Positions 24,207-30,618 of a stretch of DNA of 30,618 nucleotides are shown here, in pieces (position 1 is the first letter of the stretch; the number at the start of each line of letters is the position of its first letter). The DNA is from Candidatus Tectimicrobiota bacterium. GTDB lineage: Bacteria; UBA8248; JACPRG01. The stretch is from the NCBI GenBank assembly GCA_016190025.1, contig JACPRG010000006.1:1-30618 (forward strand), given 5' to 3'. A program made the position numbers and the translations under genes. The notes under the pieces were generated by a model. It saw only the letters and a program-made list of their open reading frames with translations. It ran no database searches and was not told the DNA's origin.

Positions 24207-24602
24207 ATGATAAGCCCTCCTTGCGCCACGGAAGATTCGGACGACGTGTCCGCCGGGCCTTTTCATATCGCCACAGACTCCGAGAACGCGGAAATTTGCG
24301 CCTCCGGGGGCATTTGCCGCGGCTCGGCGGCGGATTTCTCGCGCCACCTGGTCCGGGCCGCTCTCCAAGTCGGGAGGCCAGGAGGGAAGGTCCGCCTGGA
24401 ATTCGAGGAGCTGGACCTCCTGGATGGGACGGCGGTGGCGGAGACGGTCAACGCCCTCCGGGAGATCCTGAAGTCCGGGCGCCGGCTGAGGATCGATCAC
24501 GCCCCCCAGATGCTCGCCCACACCCTCTACAAAGCGGGCATGCTGGAGGACGGGCGAATCCTCTTGATCGATCCTGTAGAAGAAGAATCCACCGCCAACT
24601 GA
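24207..24602 (+). CDS. STAS-domain-like protein
   Basis: A 131-residue soluble protein. From about residue 60 it follows the STAS (anti-sigma-factor antagonist) pattern: a strand (VRLEFEELDLLDGTAV), a helix (AETVNALREILKSG), a strand (RLRIDHAP) and a helix ending HTLYKAGMLEDG before the last strand. The usual phospho-Ser position falls near DLLDGTAVAE, where no Ser is present, so switch-type phosphorylation is doubtful; MlaB-like or structural STAS roles are alternatives. The N-terminal 40 residues are not recognisable. The start is ATG 24207 with GGGGAG about 12 bases upstream. It is divergent from the efflux operon; a TTGCGG...CCGCAA repeat lies in its leader. Confidence 0.6.
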   Translation: MISPPCATEDSDDVSAGPFHIATDSENAEICASGGICRGSAADFSRHLVRAALQVGRPGGKVRLEFEELDLLDGTAVAETVNALREILKSGRRLRIDHAPQMLAHTLYKAGMLEDGRILLIDPVEEESTAN

Positions 24603-24653
24603 GGTCCATCTCCGCCCAGGCCCCGTTTCCGTCCCTTCCGGGCTGTTATCTTT

Positions 24654-24682
24654 TTTACAACTACTTAAGGGCTGTTTGTAAA
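24654..24682. repeat. Inverted repeat in an AT-rich spacer
   Basis: TTTACAA (24654-24660) and TTGTAAA (24676-24682) form a perfect 7-bp repeat with a 15-base loop, about 50 bases after the STAS-like gene. The preceding TTATCTTTTTT run could end the upstream transcript. Its centre is about 190 bases upstream of the sigma-54 start, so it might also be a distant activator site. Confidence 0.35.
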
Positions 24683-24764
24683 GTTTTCAACGATTTTCCC
24701 CCTCGTTAACGCTGGAAACACCGCCGAACCAAAGGACGCAACGCCGGACGCGCTCCCCAAATTT

Positions 24765-24774
24765 TAGATATCTA
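24765..24774. promoter_or_regulatory. Palindrome at enhancer distance from the second sigma-54 promoter
   Basis: TAGATATCTA is a perfect 10-bp palindrome centred about 90 bases upstream of the predicted sigma-54 start near 24860. It is AT-rich and short, so chance is possible; its position suits an NtrC-family activator. It shares GATA/TATC with the 5492 palindrome. Confidence 0.3.
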
Positions 24775-24833
24775 TTTGTTTTTGTTGATCTTTTTGGATT
24801 GCTCACGCTCTCCGCACTGCGCCGCCGGGGTTT

Positions 24834-24849
24834 TGGCAAGCGAGTTGCT
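24834..24849 (+). promoter_or_regulatory. Sigma-54 (RpoN) -24/-12 promoter
   Basis: TGGCAAGCGAGTTGCT, preceded by T, matches TTGGCACG-N4-TTGCT apart from one position. GG (24835-24836) and GC (24847-24848) are exactly 10 bases apart. The start near 24860 gives a leader of about 46 bases to ATG 24906. The surrounding 303-base spacer (24603-24905) also holds an inverted repeat and a palindrome. Confidence 0.8.
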
Positions 24850-24905
24850 ATGATGATGAGGACCGACGGTCGTTGAAACTTTGAATCTCACAAGGGGTCA
24901 CGGTC

Positions 24906-25829
24906 ATGGAAAGCCTTGCCGCCCAGTCGCTGCTGAACGCCCCGGAGCCTGCCTTGTTGCACCGAGGCCCTCTGTTCTACGGACTCCTCGCGGCTTTCGG
25001 CTTTTACGCCCTGGGCTATCTGGTCGACCGGCTCCGGTGGGAGGTCGCGCACCTGAAGAACCTGAAGAAATCGAGAACCTTCGGGAATCTGGAAACAGCA
25101 CGGCGGGCCGGTCGTCTCCTGGGGCGGCGGAGCGGGAGGGGCCGGACCCTGACCCTGGTCGGCGTGGGAATGGCGGTCCTGGGGCCCATGCTGCTGCCTG
25201 CCCCTGCCAACGCCAACGAATTCAACCTGGCGGATCGTCTCTGGAAAAACCTGGTAACCCTAAGCCGCATGCAGGCTCGCGGGGCCGCCATCCTCACGCC
25301 GACTGAATTTCGAACCGCCTGGGAGGCGCACGAGCAGGCCATGCGCCACGCGGGGGCCATCGTCCGGCTCCGGGCCTTGCAGGTGGACCTCCGGGAACGG
25401 AGACAGACGGCCGAGCGCGCCGGCCTGAGCCATCAGGTGAAGTCCCTGGACGCCCTGAACCGCTGGATTTTCCTGGAGGTCATCGAGCACGACAGCGAAG
25501 GCATCGCGGTTTGCGAGACCGTGGACGCGGTGGCCCACCGCTTCGCCCTCCTCCGCTGGGTCCGGTGGATGCTGCGGGAAAATGGATATGACGCGCCCGA
25601 GATCTCCGGGCCGGACCTGCCCCGGGCGTTCCGCGAGCGGGTGAAGACCTATGTGGCGGCCATCGACGAATTGCGAGAGGCGCAGCGCTTCCTCAAAGCA
25701 GGCGTCGAAGACCCCGTGGCGCAAGCCATCGCCCGGGCCTCGGCCCAGGAGGAAGTGGAGAAGGCGGCCCTTTCCGTGCACCGGGCCGAGCGTCCGGAAC
25801 TGTATCCAGTGACGGCGTGGAGGCGCTGA
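24906..25829 (+). CDS. Unknown two-TM-segment protein under a sigma-54 promoter
   Basis: 307 residues of no family I recognise. Two hydrophobic segments are visible, at about 22-43 (LFYGLLAAFGFYALGYLVDRL) and 82-104, the second ending in a signal-peptidase-like PAPANANEF. Between them is a basic, Arg/Lys-rich loop. The remaining 200 residues are helical and charged, with many Arg and Glu, a single Cys, and AHEQAMRH and LRWVRWMLRE stretches. Topology is probably in-out with a large periplasmic or membrane-associated helical domain. ATG 24906 has AAGGGG 9 bases upstream. The gene is a single transcription unit: a sigma-54 promoter before it and stacked GC hairpins after it. Confidence 0.7.
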   Translation: MESLAAQSLLNAPEPALLHRGPLFYGLLAAFGFYALGYLVDRLRWEVAHLKNLKKSRTFGNLETARRAGRLLGRRSGRGRTLTLVGVGMAVLGPMLLPAPANANEFNLADRLWKNLVTLSRMQARGAAILTPTEFRTAWEAHEQAMRHAGAIVRLRALQVDLRERRQTAERAGLSHQVKSLDALNRWIFLEVIEHDSEGIAVCETVDAVAHRFALLRWVRWMLRENGYDAPEISGPDLPRAFRERVKTYVAAIDELREAQRFLKAGVEDPVAQAIARASAQEEVEKAALSVHRAERPELYPVTAWRR

Positions 25830-25832
25830 GAA

Positions 25833-25852
25833 GCCGCATTTCCCCTTGCGGC
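25833..25852 (+). terminator. Hairpin just after the unknown membrane protein
   Basis: GCCGCA (25833-25838) and TGCGGC (25847-25852) form a perfect 6-bp stem starting 4 bases after the stop. The loop is pyrimidine-rich. No T-run follows, so termination would need a factor or the larger structure downstream. Confidence 0.35.
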
Positions 25853-25906
25853 CTCTCGGCGCAGGGCGAGGGCGGCGCTTTTCCCCTGCCGGCGCCGCTC
25901 TCTATT

Positions 25907-25959
25907 CCGGGGGGCTTCTGCCGGGGGCGCCCTTTGAAGGGCGCCCCCATGCCCCCCGG
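25907..25959. terminator. Nested two-tier GC hairpin
   Basis: An inner perfect stem GGGGGCGCCC (25923-25932) / GGGCGCCCCC (25939-25948) sits inside an outer perfect stem CCGGGGGGC (25907-25915) / GCCCCCCGG (25951-25959). Another repeat, GCGGCGC/GCGCCGC, lies just upstream. The spacer 25830-26083 contains no convincing promoter. A strong transcript-end structure or an RNA-stability element is likely. Confidence 0.45.
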
Positions 25960-26083
25960 CTAGAATCCCCTTGCATGAGAAGGGCCGCGCTTCGGGGGTC
26001 TTCGGTCCAATCAACGGGTCCTGGGCGGGGCATTCGGCCGGAGGGCGCGGCGAGGCCGAGGGAAGCGCTCCCGCGATAAATCA

Positions 26084-27769
26084 ATGAATCAAGGTTATAA
26101 TGGGCGTCTATCGGCCCCGCTGCGGGAAAAGGGCCCGCTCGCCCGGTCCCGGCCAGAGGACGCAAGCACCTTGTTCCGCTGGACCATCGCCCAAAAGATC
26201 TTCTGGGGGTACGTCGCCGTCATCCTCCTGGCGGTGGGCTTGAGCCTTTATGCGATTTTGAGCTTTCAGGCCCTCAACGACCTCAGCGCGTCCATCCTGA
26301 GAACGGACCTCGAGTTCATCACGCAGGTCAAGCATTTGCGCGACGACTTCCTCGCGCAGGTCCGGAACGAGAAGCAATACCTCGTCACCAAAGACCCGGA
26401 CTTTCTGGCGCAGGCGCGCGGGAAAGGCGCCGAGGTGCGGGTCCGGACCCGCATGCTCCTTGATCGCGTGCTTCCGAAGAGATTGAAGGAGCCGCTCTCC
26501 TTTTTCGCGGACCAGCACAAGGGATATGAGGCGGCGCTGGAGCAGCTGGCCGCGGCGGGGAAAGGGCCGGCCGGGGGCGGCGGGAAGGTCATCCCGCCCG
26601 ACATCGAAACCCGCCTGGACGGCTATTTCACCGCCATGCGGGGTCACCTGGACGAGCTGCTGGCGGCCGCCCAGGCCCAGGCCTGGCAGCGGACGGCCGA
26701 GTCCGACGCCCTGGCCCGCCGGGCGAGCAAGGTCTTGTTGGGACTCTGCGTGGCCGCCGGCGTCGCCGCCCTGCTGATCGCCGCGGGAATGACCCGCCAC
26801 ATCGGCCGCCCGCTGAAAGAGCTCCGGGAGGGGACGTTCCGGGTCGCCCGGGGGGACTTTGACCATCCCGTCTCCGTATCGGGGGAAGATGAACTGGCGC
26901 ACTTCGCCCGCTGTTTCAATCAGATGGCCGAGCGCCTGCATTCCCTGGACCAGACCAAGGCCGAGTTCTTCTCCGCCATCTCTCACGAGCTGCGCACACC
27001 CCTCACCTCGGTCCGCGAGGCCCTGCAGCTGCTGCTCGACGGCATTCCGGGGCCGCTGGCGGAGGGGCAAAAACAACTCCTCTCCATCGCCCGGGAGGGC
27101 AATGACAAGATCCTCAGGCTCATCAACGACCTTCTGAAGCTGGCCAAGCTTGAGGCCGACATGATGAGGCTGAATCTGAGTCTTTGGCGGATGGAGGCCC
27201 TCGTCGAGGCCGCCGCCGAGGAGATCCGCCCCATCGCCCTTCAGGCTTCCATCCGCCTGCACACGGAAGTGGAGGAGGGTCTCCCCTCGATGAGGATGGA
27301 CGGTGTCAAGATTCAGGCCGTTCTGGCCAACCTGCTCAGCAACGCCGTCAAGTTCACCCCGCCCGAAGGCTCGGTCCGGATTCGCGCGTCCCTACGGGAC
27401 GCCGGAAACGGGGGGCCGGGGGGACGCGCTGTGCGCGTCTCGGTTTCGGACACCGGGATCGGGATCGACGAAAAAGACCTGGAGCGGATCTTCGACAAGT
27501 TCTACCGGGCGCGGGGGGCCGAGAGCCGGCAGGGGGTGGGCCTGGGCCTGCCCATCGCCAAGCGGATCGTGGAGGCGCACGGTGGCCGCATCTGGGCCGA
27601 GTCGGGCAAGGACCTCGGGGACGGGGGACCGGGGAGCACGGTGACCTTCGAGATTCCGGTGAGAGGGGCGGCGGGCCCGGAGAACGGGCACGCCCTTCGG
27701 GGCGGGCCCGCCAAGGCCGCGGAGGAAAACCCGGAGGCGGAAGTGGGCGGCCGGTCTTCCCCGGTGTGA
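26084..27769 (+). CDS. Sensor histidine kinase, GlrK/QseE-like
   Basis: 561 residues from ATG 26084, though TTG 26171 (preceded by GAGGA) may be the true start, since the first 29 residues are Arg/Pro-rich and there is no ribosome-binding site at 26084. It has TM1 (about 38-60), a periplasmic helical sensor domain (about 61-215) with a Gly-rich loop at 160-168, TM2 (about 216-236) and HAMP (237-290). HisKA carries H301 in SAISHELRTPLTSVREAL. The HATPase domain has N box NLLSNAVKF (416-424), G1 DTGIGI (456-461) and G2 GVGLGLPI (484-491). The phosphoacceptor stretch and following LLLDGIPGPL resemble GlrK/QseE. It is unlinked to a regulator gene; the sigma-54 regulator at 15226 is the best candidate partner. 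Its stop is 4 bases from that of the convergent gene. Confidence 0.9.
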   Translation: MNQGYNGRLSAPLREKGPLARSRPEDASTLFRWTIAQKIFWGYVAVILLAVGLSLYAILSFQALNDLSASILRTDLEFITQVKHLRDDFLAQVRNEKQYLVTKDPDFLAQARGKGAEVRVRTRMLLDRVLPKRLKEPLSFFADQHKGYEAALEQLAAAGKGPAGGGGKVIPPDIETRLDGYFTAMRGHLDELLAAAQAQAWQRTAESDALARRASKVLLGLCVAAGVAALLIAAGMTRHIGRPLKELREGTFRVARGDFDHPVSVSGEDELAHFARCFNQMAERLHSLDQTKAEFFSAISHELRTPLTSVREALQLLLDGIPGPLAEGQKQLLSIAREGNDKILRLINDLLKLAKLEADMMRLNLSLWRMEALVEAAAEEIRPIALQASIRLHTEVEEGLPSMRMDGVKIQAVLANLLSNAVKFTPPEGSVRIRASLRDAGNGGPGGRAVRVSVSDTGIGIDEKDLERIFDKFYRARGAESRQGVGLGLPIAKRIVEAHGGRIWAESGKDLGDGGPGSTVTFEIPVRGAAGPENGHALRGGPAKAAEENPEAEVGGRSSPV

Positions 27770-27773
27770 CCGC

Positions 27774-29126
27774 CTACTTTCCGACGAAGACGATGATGTC
27801 GAACTGGGATTTCCAGGCCAACTGGCGAAGCTCGGGACGCGGCGTGATGAGGTCGCGGATCTTCCGGGCCGCCCCGGCCGCCCCCGGCTTGTAGTAGACC
27901 CGAATCCCGTCGAGCGGCTTGGGCTCGCTCAGGCGGAAGGCGACGGGAAAGCCGTTGGCTTGCAGCAGGCGCTGAACCAGGCGGGTGGCCTCCGCCCCTC
28001 CGGTCCGGGTGACGACCTTGATGGAGGGGACGGGGGGCGGCGGAGAGAGGCGGGCCGTCGGCGCCGCCTCAGGGTCCGCGGGCCGGGCCGGCGGCTTGCC
28101 GCGAGGGGTGGAGTCCGCTTTTTTCCCGTCGGGCGCCGCAGCAGCGGGGGGGGCGTCGGTGGCGGTCTTTTTCAGCGTCGCGGGCTTCGCCGGGTTTGTG
28201 AGCCGCTCGAAAATCCGCTTGTGCTCGGCGTTCGAGGGGTCGAGCTCTACGGCCCTGGCCATTGCCTTGCGGGCCTCCTCCCGCTTGCCCATCCTGTGAT
28301 AGATGTCTCCCAGCATGGCGTGGTAGTTGGGCGCATCGGGTTTCAGGGCGATCGCTTTCTGAATGTAGGTCAGCGCTTTGGACAGGTCGCCCAGGCGGGA
28401 GGAGTGGAGCCAGGCCAGGTTGTGCAGGATCACGTCCTGGCTGGGGTCCAGCGCGACGGCCCGCTCAAACATCCGGGCGGCCTCGGCATGCTTCCCCTCC
28501 AGGTCCAGGAGAGTGCCGAGGTTGTTGTACGCGAGGATGCTCTTGGGATCCCGCTCGATGATCTTCTGGTAGGTCTCTTTCGCCTCTTTGGACCGGTTGA
28601 GGCGCTGGAGGGCGTACGCCTTGAGGGTCCAACTGTGGACCCGGTCCGGGTTGAGGGAGAGGTCCTTGTCCAGGGGGGCAAGGGCCTCTTGATATTTCTC
28701 GAGCCGCATCAGCTGGAGCGCTTCGGTGTAATGCTCGACGGTGGTGTGTTGAAAGAACGCGATTCCATCCTGCACCTGGATGGGGCCGATGACTCCGCCC
28801 GTCTTTAGACTCCCCACCATCCCCCGGATCTGTTCGTTCAAGTCCTTCAGGGCCACCTTGCCCAAAAAGCCCGCCCGCTCTTTCGTGGGATCGGTGGAGT
28901 ATTCGGAGGCGACGTCCGGGAAAGGTCTGCCCCGAGCCAGGAGGTCGGCCACCTTCTTGGCGGCGGCCTTGTCCTTCACTAGGATCATGCGCAGGTAAAC
29001 CGAGGAAGGCTGGGCCGGAGCCCAGGACCATGCGAACAGCAAGAACGCGAGGGCGGCCCCCAGGAGGGCATTCCAGCGGCAGGGACGGGCGCTTCGTGCT
29101 CGAACGGGAGACTTCATCCACTCCAT
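27774..29126 (-). CDS. Parvulin-TPR-LytR_C fusion, envelope chaperone-like
   Basis: 450 residues: an N-terminal signal or anchor helix (about 20-38), a parvulin-type peptidyl-prolyl isomerase domain (41-128: RMILVKDKAAAKKVADLL, FPDVASEYSTDP, GFLGKV, GPIQVQDGIAFF), about five TPR repeats (133-310), a Pro/Ala/Lys-rich linker (312-367) and a C-terminal LytR_C-like domain (368-449: RLVQRLLQANGFPV...GIRVYY). The protein is exported. Family knowledge suggests protein folding or assembly in the periplasm and contact with cell-wall polymer machinery. ATG 29126 and ATG 29117 are both possible; neither has a well-spaced ribosome-binding site, and the predicted transcript start is only about 3 bases upstream of 29126, so translation may be nearly leaderless. 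Confidence 0.82.
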   Translation of the reverse strand: MEWMKSPVRARSARPCRWNALLGAALAFLLFAWSWAPAQPSSVYLRMILVKDKAAAKKVADLLARGRPFPDVASEYSTDPTKERAGFLGKVALKDLNEQIRGMVGSLKTGGVIGPIQVQDGIAFFQHTTVEHYTEALQLMRLEKYQEALAPLDKDLSLNPDRVHSWTLKAYALQRLNRSKEAKETYQKIIERDPKSILAYNNLGTLLDLEGKHAEAARMFERAVALDPSQDVILHNLAWLHSSRLGDLSKALTYIQKAIALKPDAPNYHAMLGDIYHRMGKREEARKAMARAVELDPSNAEHKRIFERLTNPAKPATLKKTATDAPPAAAAPDGKKADSTPRGKPPARPADPEAAPTARLSPPPPVPSIKVVTRTGGAEATRLVQRLLQANGFPVAFRLSEPKPLDGIRVYYKPGAAGAARKIRDLITPRPELRQLAWKSQFDIIVFVGK

Positions 29127-29140
29127 TCTACATGTAGAAT
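29125..29140. promoter_or_regulatory. 16-bp perfect palindrome overlapping promoter and start codon
   Basis: ATTCTACATGTAGAAT is perfectly self-complementary. It overlaps the minus-strand -10 (29136-29141), the predicted start site and the first codon of the parvulin-TPR gene, the classic position of a repressor operator. The core TACATGTA is reminiscent of TACA/TGTA operators but lacks the spacer of BlaI/CopY sites. Confidence 0.5.
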
Positions 29141-29165
29141 ACCAGAAAACACCTTTTCAAGTCAA
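29136..29165 (-). promoter_or_regulatory. Sigma-70 promoter of the parvulin-TPR gene
   Basis: On the minus strand TTGACT (29165-29160) and TATTCT (29141-29136) are 18 bases apart, in AT-rich sequence. The predicted start is near 29129, just before the first possible start codon. Confidence 0.5.
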
Positions 29166-29220
29166 AAAGTGCGGGGGGCGCTGGGTCAGTTTCACGCGGG
29201 GGATCGGGAAAAGGCCCGGC

Positions 29221-29298
29221 GCCGCGATTTCCGTTTCACTCAAATCGCGGCTACACCCCCGGCGATTCTCTTCCAGGCGGGCGCAGCCCCGATTTGAG
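29221..29298. repeat. Alternative-stem inverted repeats in a 444-base intergenic region
   Basis: GCCGCGATTT (29221-29230) pairs perfectly with AAATCGCGGC (29242-29251), 10 bp with an 11-base loop. The right arm region CTCAAATCG (29240-29248) can pair instead with CGATTTGAG (29290-29298), which itself sits inside a GCCCC/GGGGC hairpin. The rest of the spacer (29127-29570) has an AAAAAAATGTTATCTTTTTT stretch near 29496-29515 and no convincing gene. Confidence 0.4.
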
Positions 29299-29570
29299 CG
29301 GGGGCAAAAGGCCGGGCGGAGATTGGGGCTCCCGCCACGTGCAGTGCTGCGTCGGGCTGATCTCGCGCCCGTTGCAGGGTTCTGCCGGCGGCCGCCCCCC
29401 GTGACCCTCCAGAACGACCTTCGCCTTCGCCCTTCCGTCCCACCGCCTCCGCTTCGTCATGGACCAGGGACTTCGAGGCGGTAGAAAAGGCGAGAAAAAA
29501 ATGTTATCTTTTTTCTGTTGTGAGAAGATTGAAAGGGGGGGCATCCTTTCGCGCCCAAGCCGTACAACCC

Positions 29571-30618
29571 ATGAGCCAGGACAAGGAGCCGAGCGTGGCT
29601 CACGCCATGGACTTGCGGGGTTTCATCGAGTTCCTCGAAGAGTGCCACCCCCATGAGGTGGTCCGAATCCGCAAGGAGGTCGATCCCAGATTTGGCGTTT
29701 CGAGGATCCTCGCTCGGTTGGAAAGAGACGACAAGTTTCCCCTTGTCATCTTCGAAAACTTGAAAGGGTCGAGGATGCCCTTGGTGTCCAATATGCACGG
29801 CAGCATGGGCCGCCTTTGTTTGGCCTTGGGGCTCGGGAACGCAGATGTGCAGGAATTTCTGAGGGAGTACGCCAATCGTGAGGCCCATCCCATCGCGCCC
29901 CAGAGGGTCGGAACGGGGCCAGTCAAGGAAGTGATTCTCAAGGGGGACGATGTGGATGTCACCCTTCTACCCATTTGCACTTACCACGAAAAGGACGCCG
30001 CCCCGTACGTCACGGCCGCCTTGGACGTGATGCGAGACCCCGACACCGGAGTCAACAACGTCGGCATCTACCGCCTGATGCTCAAGGACAGGAATACCTT
30101 TGGCATCCAGCTTTCGGAGAACTCCCACGGCAACATCATCTGGAAAAAGTACGAAAAGCGCGGCCAACCTACCCCCATGGCCGCCGTCATCGGACACCAC
30201 CCGGCCTTTTTCCTGGGCGCCCTGAGCTACACGCCGATGGATGCCGATGAATTCGACATCGCCGGCGGGATTCTGCGGCAGCCAGTCAAGCTGGTGAGGT
30301 GCGAGACCATCCCTCTGGAGGTTCCCGCGGACGCCGAAATCGTTCTGGAGTGCGAGATCCCGCCCTACATCCGGGAGCCGGAGGCCCCCTTCGGGGAGTA
30401 TCCCGGGACGTACGGTCCCCAGCGCATGAACCCCATCGTGAAGGTCAAGGCCATCACCATGCGCAAAGATCCCCTGTATCAGGACTCTTTTTGCTCCCAC
30501 GCCGATGATTTTCTTTTGGGGGGGTTCACCCAAACGGCTGCCATCGAAAGGACCGTCAAGATCGCCTGTCCCACTGTCAGGGCCGTTTACCTGCCCCCCT
30601 CCGGGCTGTGCCGATTCA
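29571..30618 (+). CDS. UbiD-family decarboxylase, 5' part (runs off the window)
   Basis: 349 codons open to the window edge. The protein belongs to the UbiD family of prenylated-FMN-dependent (de)carboxylases. The prFMN-binding region reads NNVGIYRLMLKDRNTFGIQL (about 161-180). The catalytic Glu region reads REPEAPFGEYPGTYGP (about 267-282), matching the E-x-PFGE-x-x-G signature; the HADDFLLGG stretch near 308 is less clear. ATG 29571 is taken as start; ATG 29607 would give the more typical N-terminus MDLRGFIEF, and neither has a clear ribosome-binding site. The substrate could be ubiquinone or menaquinone precursor, phenylphosphate or another aromatic acid; the flavin prenyltransferase UbiX is not in view. 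Confidence 0.9.
   Translation, partial: MSQDKEPSVAHAMDLRGFIEFLEECHPHEVVRIRKEVDPRFGVSRILARLERDDKFPLVIFENLKGSRMPLVSNMHGSMGRLCLALGLGNADVQEFLREYANREAHPIAPQRVGTGPVKEVILKGDDVDVTLLPICTYHEKDAAPYVTAALDVMRDPDTGVNNVGIYRLMLKDRNTFGIQLSENSHGNIIWKKYEKRGQPTPMAAVIGHHPAFFLGALSYTPMDADEFDIAGGILRQPVKLVRCETIPLEVPADAEIVLECEIPPYIREPEAPFGEYPGTYGPQRMNPIVKVKAITMRKDPLYQDSFCSHADDFLLGGFTQTAAIERTVKIACPTVRAVYLPPSGLCRF

Noticed and set aside
26096..26101. Perfect TATAAT near the kinase start
   Set aside because: There is no -35-like sequence at 16-18 bases, and it may lie within the coding region.

Overview
This is about 30.6 kb of high-GC DNA with strongly G/C-biased third codon positions. It encodes lipoproteins with lipoboxes, an RND efflux pump, a bactofilin, sigma-54 regulation and a cytochrome b6f-type quinol-oxidising complex linked to a multiheme c-type cytochrome. 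That combination points to a respiring Gram-negative (diderm) bacterium, probably from an uncultured or sparsely sampled lineage such as Acidobacteriota, Desulfobacterota, NC10 or Nitrospirota. I cannot place it further from sequence alone. I see no tRNA, rRNA, CRISPR array, transposase or integrase, and base composition is even, so this looks like ordinary chromosome.

Layout. 1-1010: the tail of an unidentified gene, then an HDAC11-like deacetylase. 1118-5373: a metal-homeostasis block with a stand-alone DtxR/MntR repressor, divergent from a membrane-anchored DtxR-FeoA fusion that is translationally coupled to FeoB. 5374-7443: two LPP20-like lipoproteins behind a clear sigma-54 promoter. 7649-9183: a bactofilin and a degenerate methyltransferase-like protein whose N-terminus appears frameshifted. 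14265-9267 (minus strand): Rieske protein, cytochrome b6 with the heme-ci cysteine, an extended subunit IV, and an octaheme cytochrome c with an N-terminal coiled coil. 14618-17317: a GlrY/QseG-like lipoprotein coupled to a GlrR/QseF-like sigma-54 response regulator, then an acidic protein of unknown function. 24006-17428 (minus strand): an RND adaptor and pump, a seven-repeat Vgb-like propeller protein and a cupin. 24207-25829: a STAS-like protein, then an unknown two-TM-segment protein behind a second sigma-54 promoter. 26084-27769: a GlrK/QseE-like histidine kinase. 29126-27774 (minus strand): a parvulin-TPR-LytR_C fusion with a 16-bp palindrome at its promoter. 29571 to the end: the start of a UbiD-family decarboxylase.

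How the parts may work together. The most interesting idea is a dispersed GlrK-GlrY-GlrR-like (QseEGF-like) envelope-sensing system. The lipoprotein and regulator are adjacent, the kinase lies about 9.4 kb away, and two unlinked loci in the same window carry textbook -24/-12 promoters with palindromes at enhancer distance. The targets would be an LPP20-type lipoprotein pair and an uncharacterised membrane protein. The second notable system is the b6f-like complex with a dedicated octaheme acceptor and a perfect CRP-type palindrome in its leader. The functional links are inferences from gene content and motifs; the motifs themselves are visible in the sequence.
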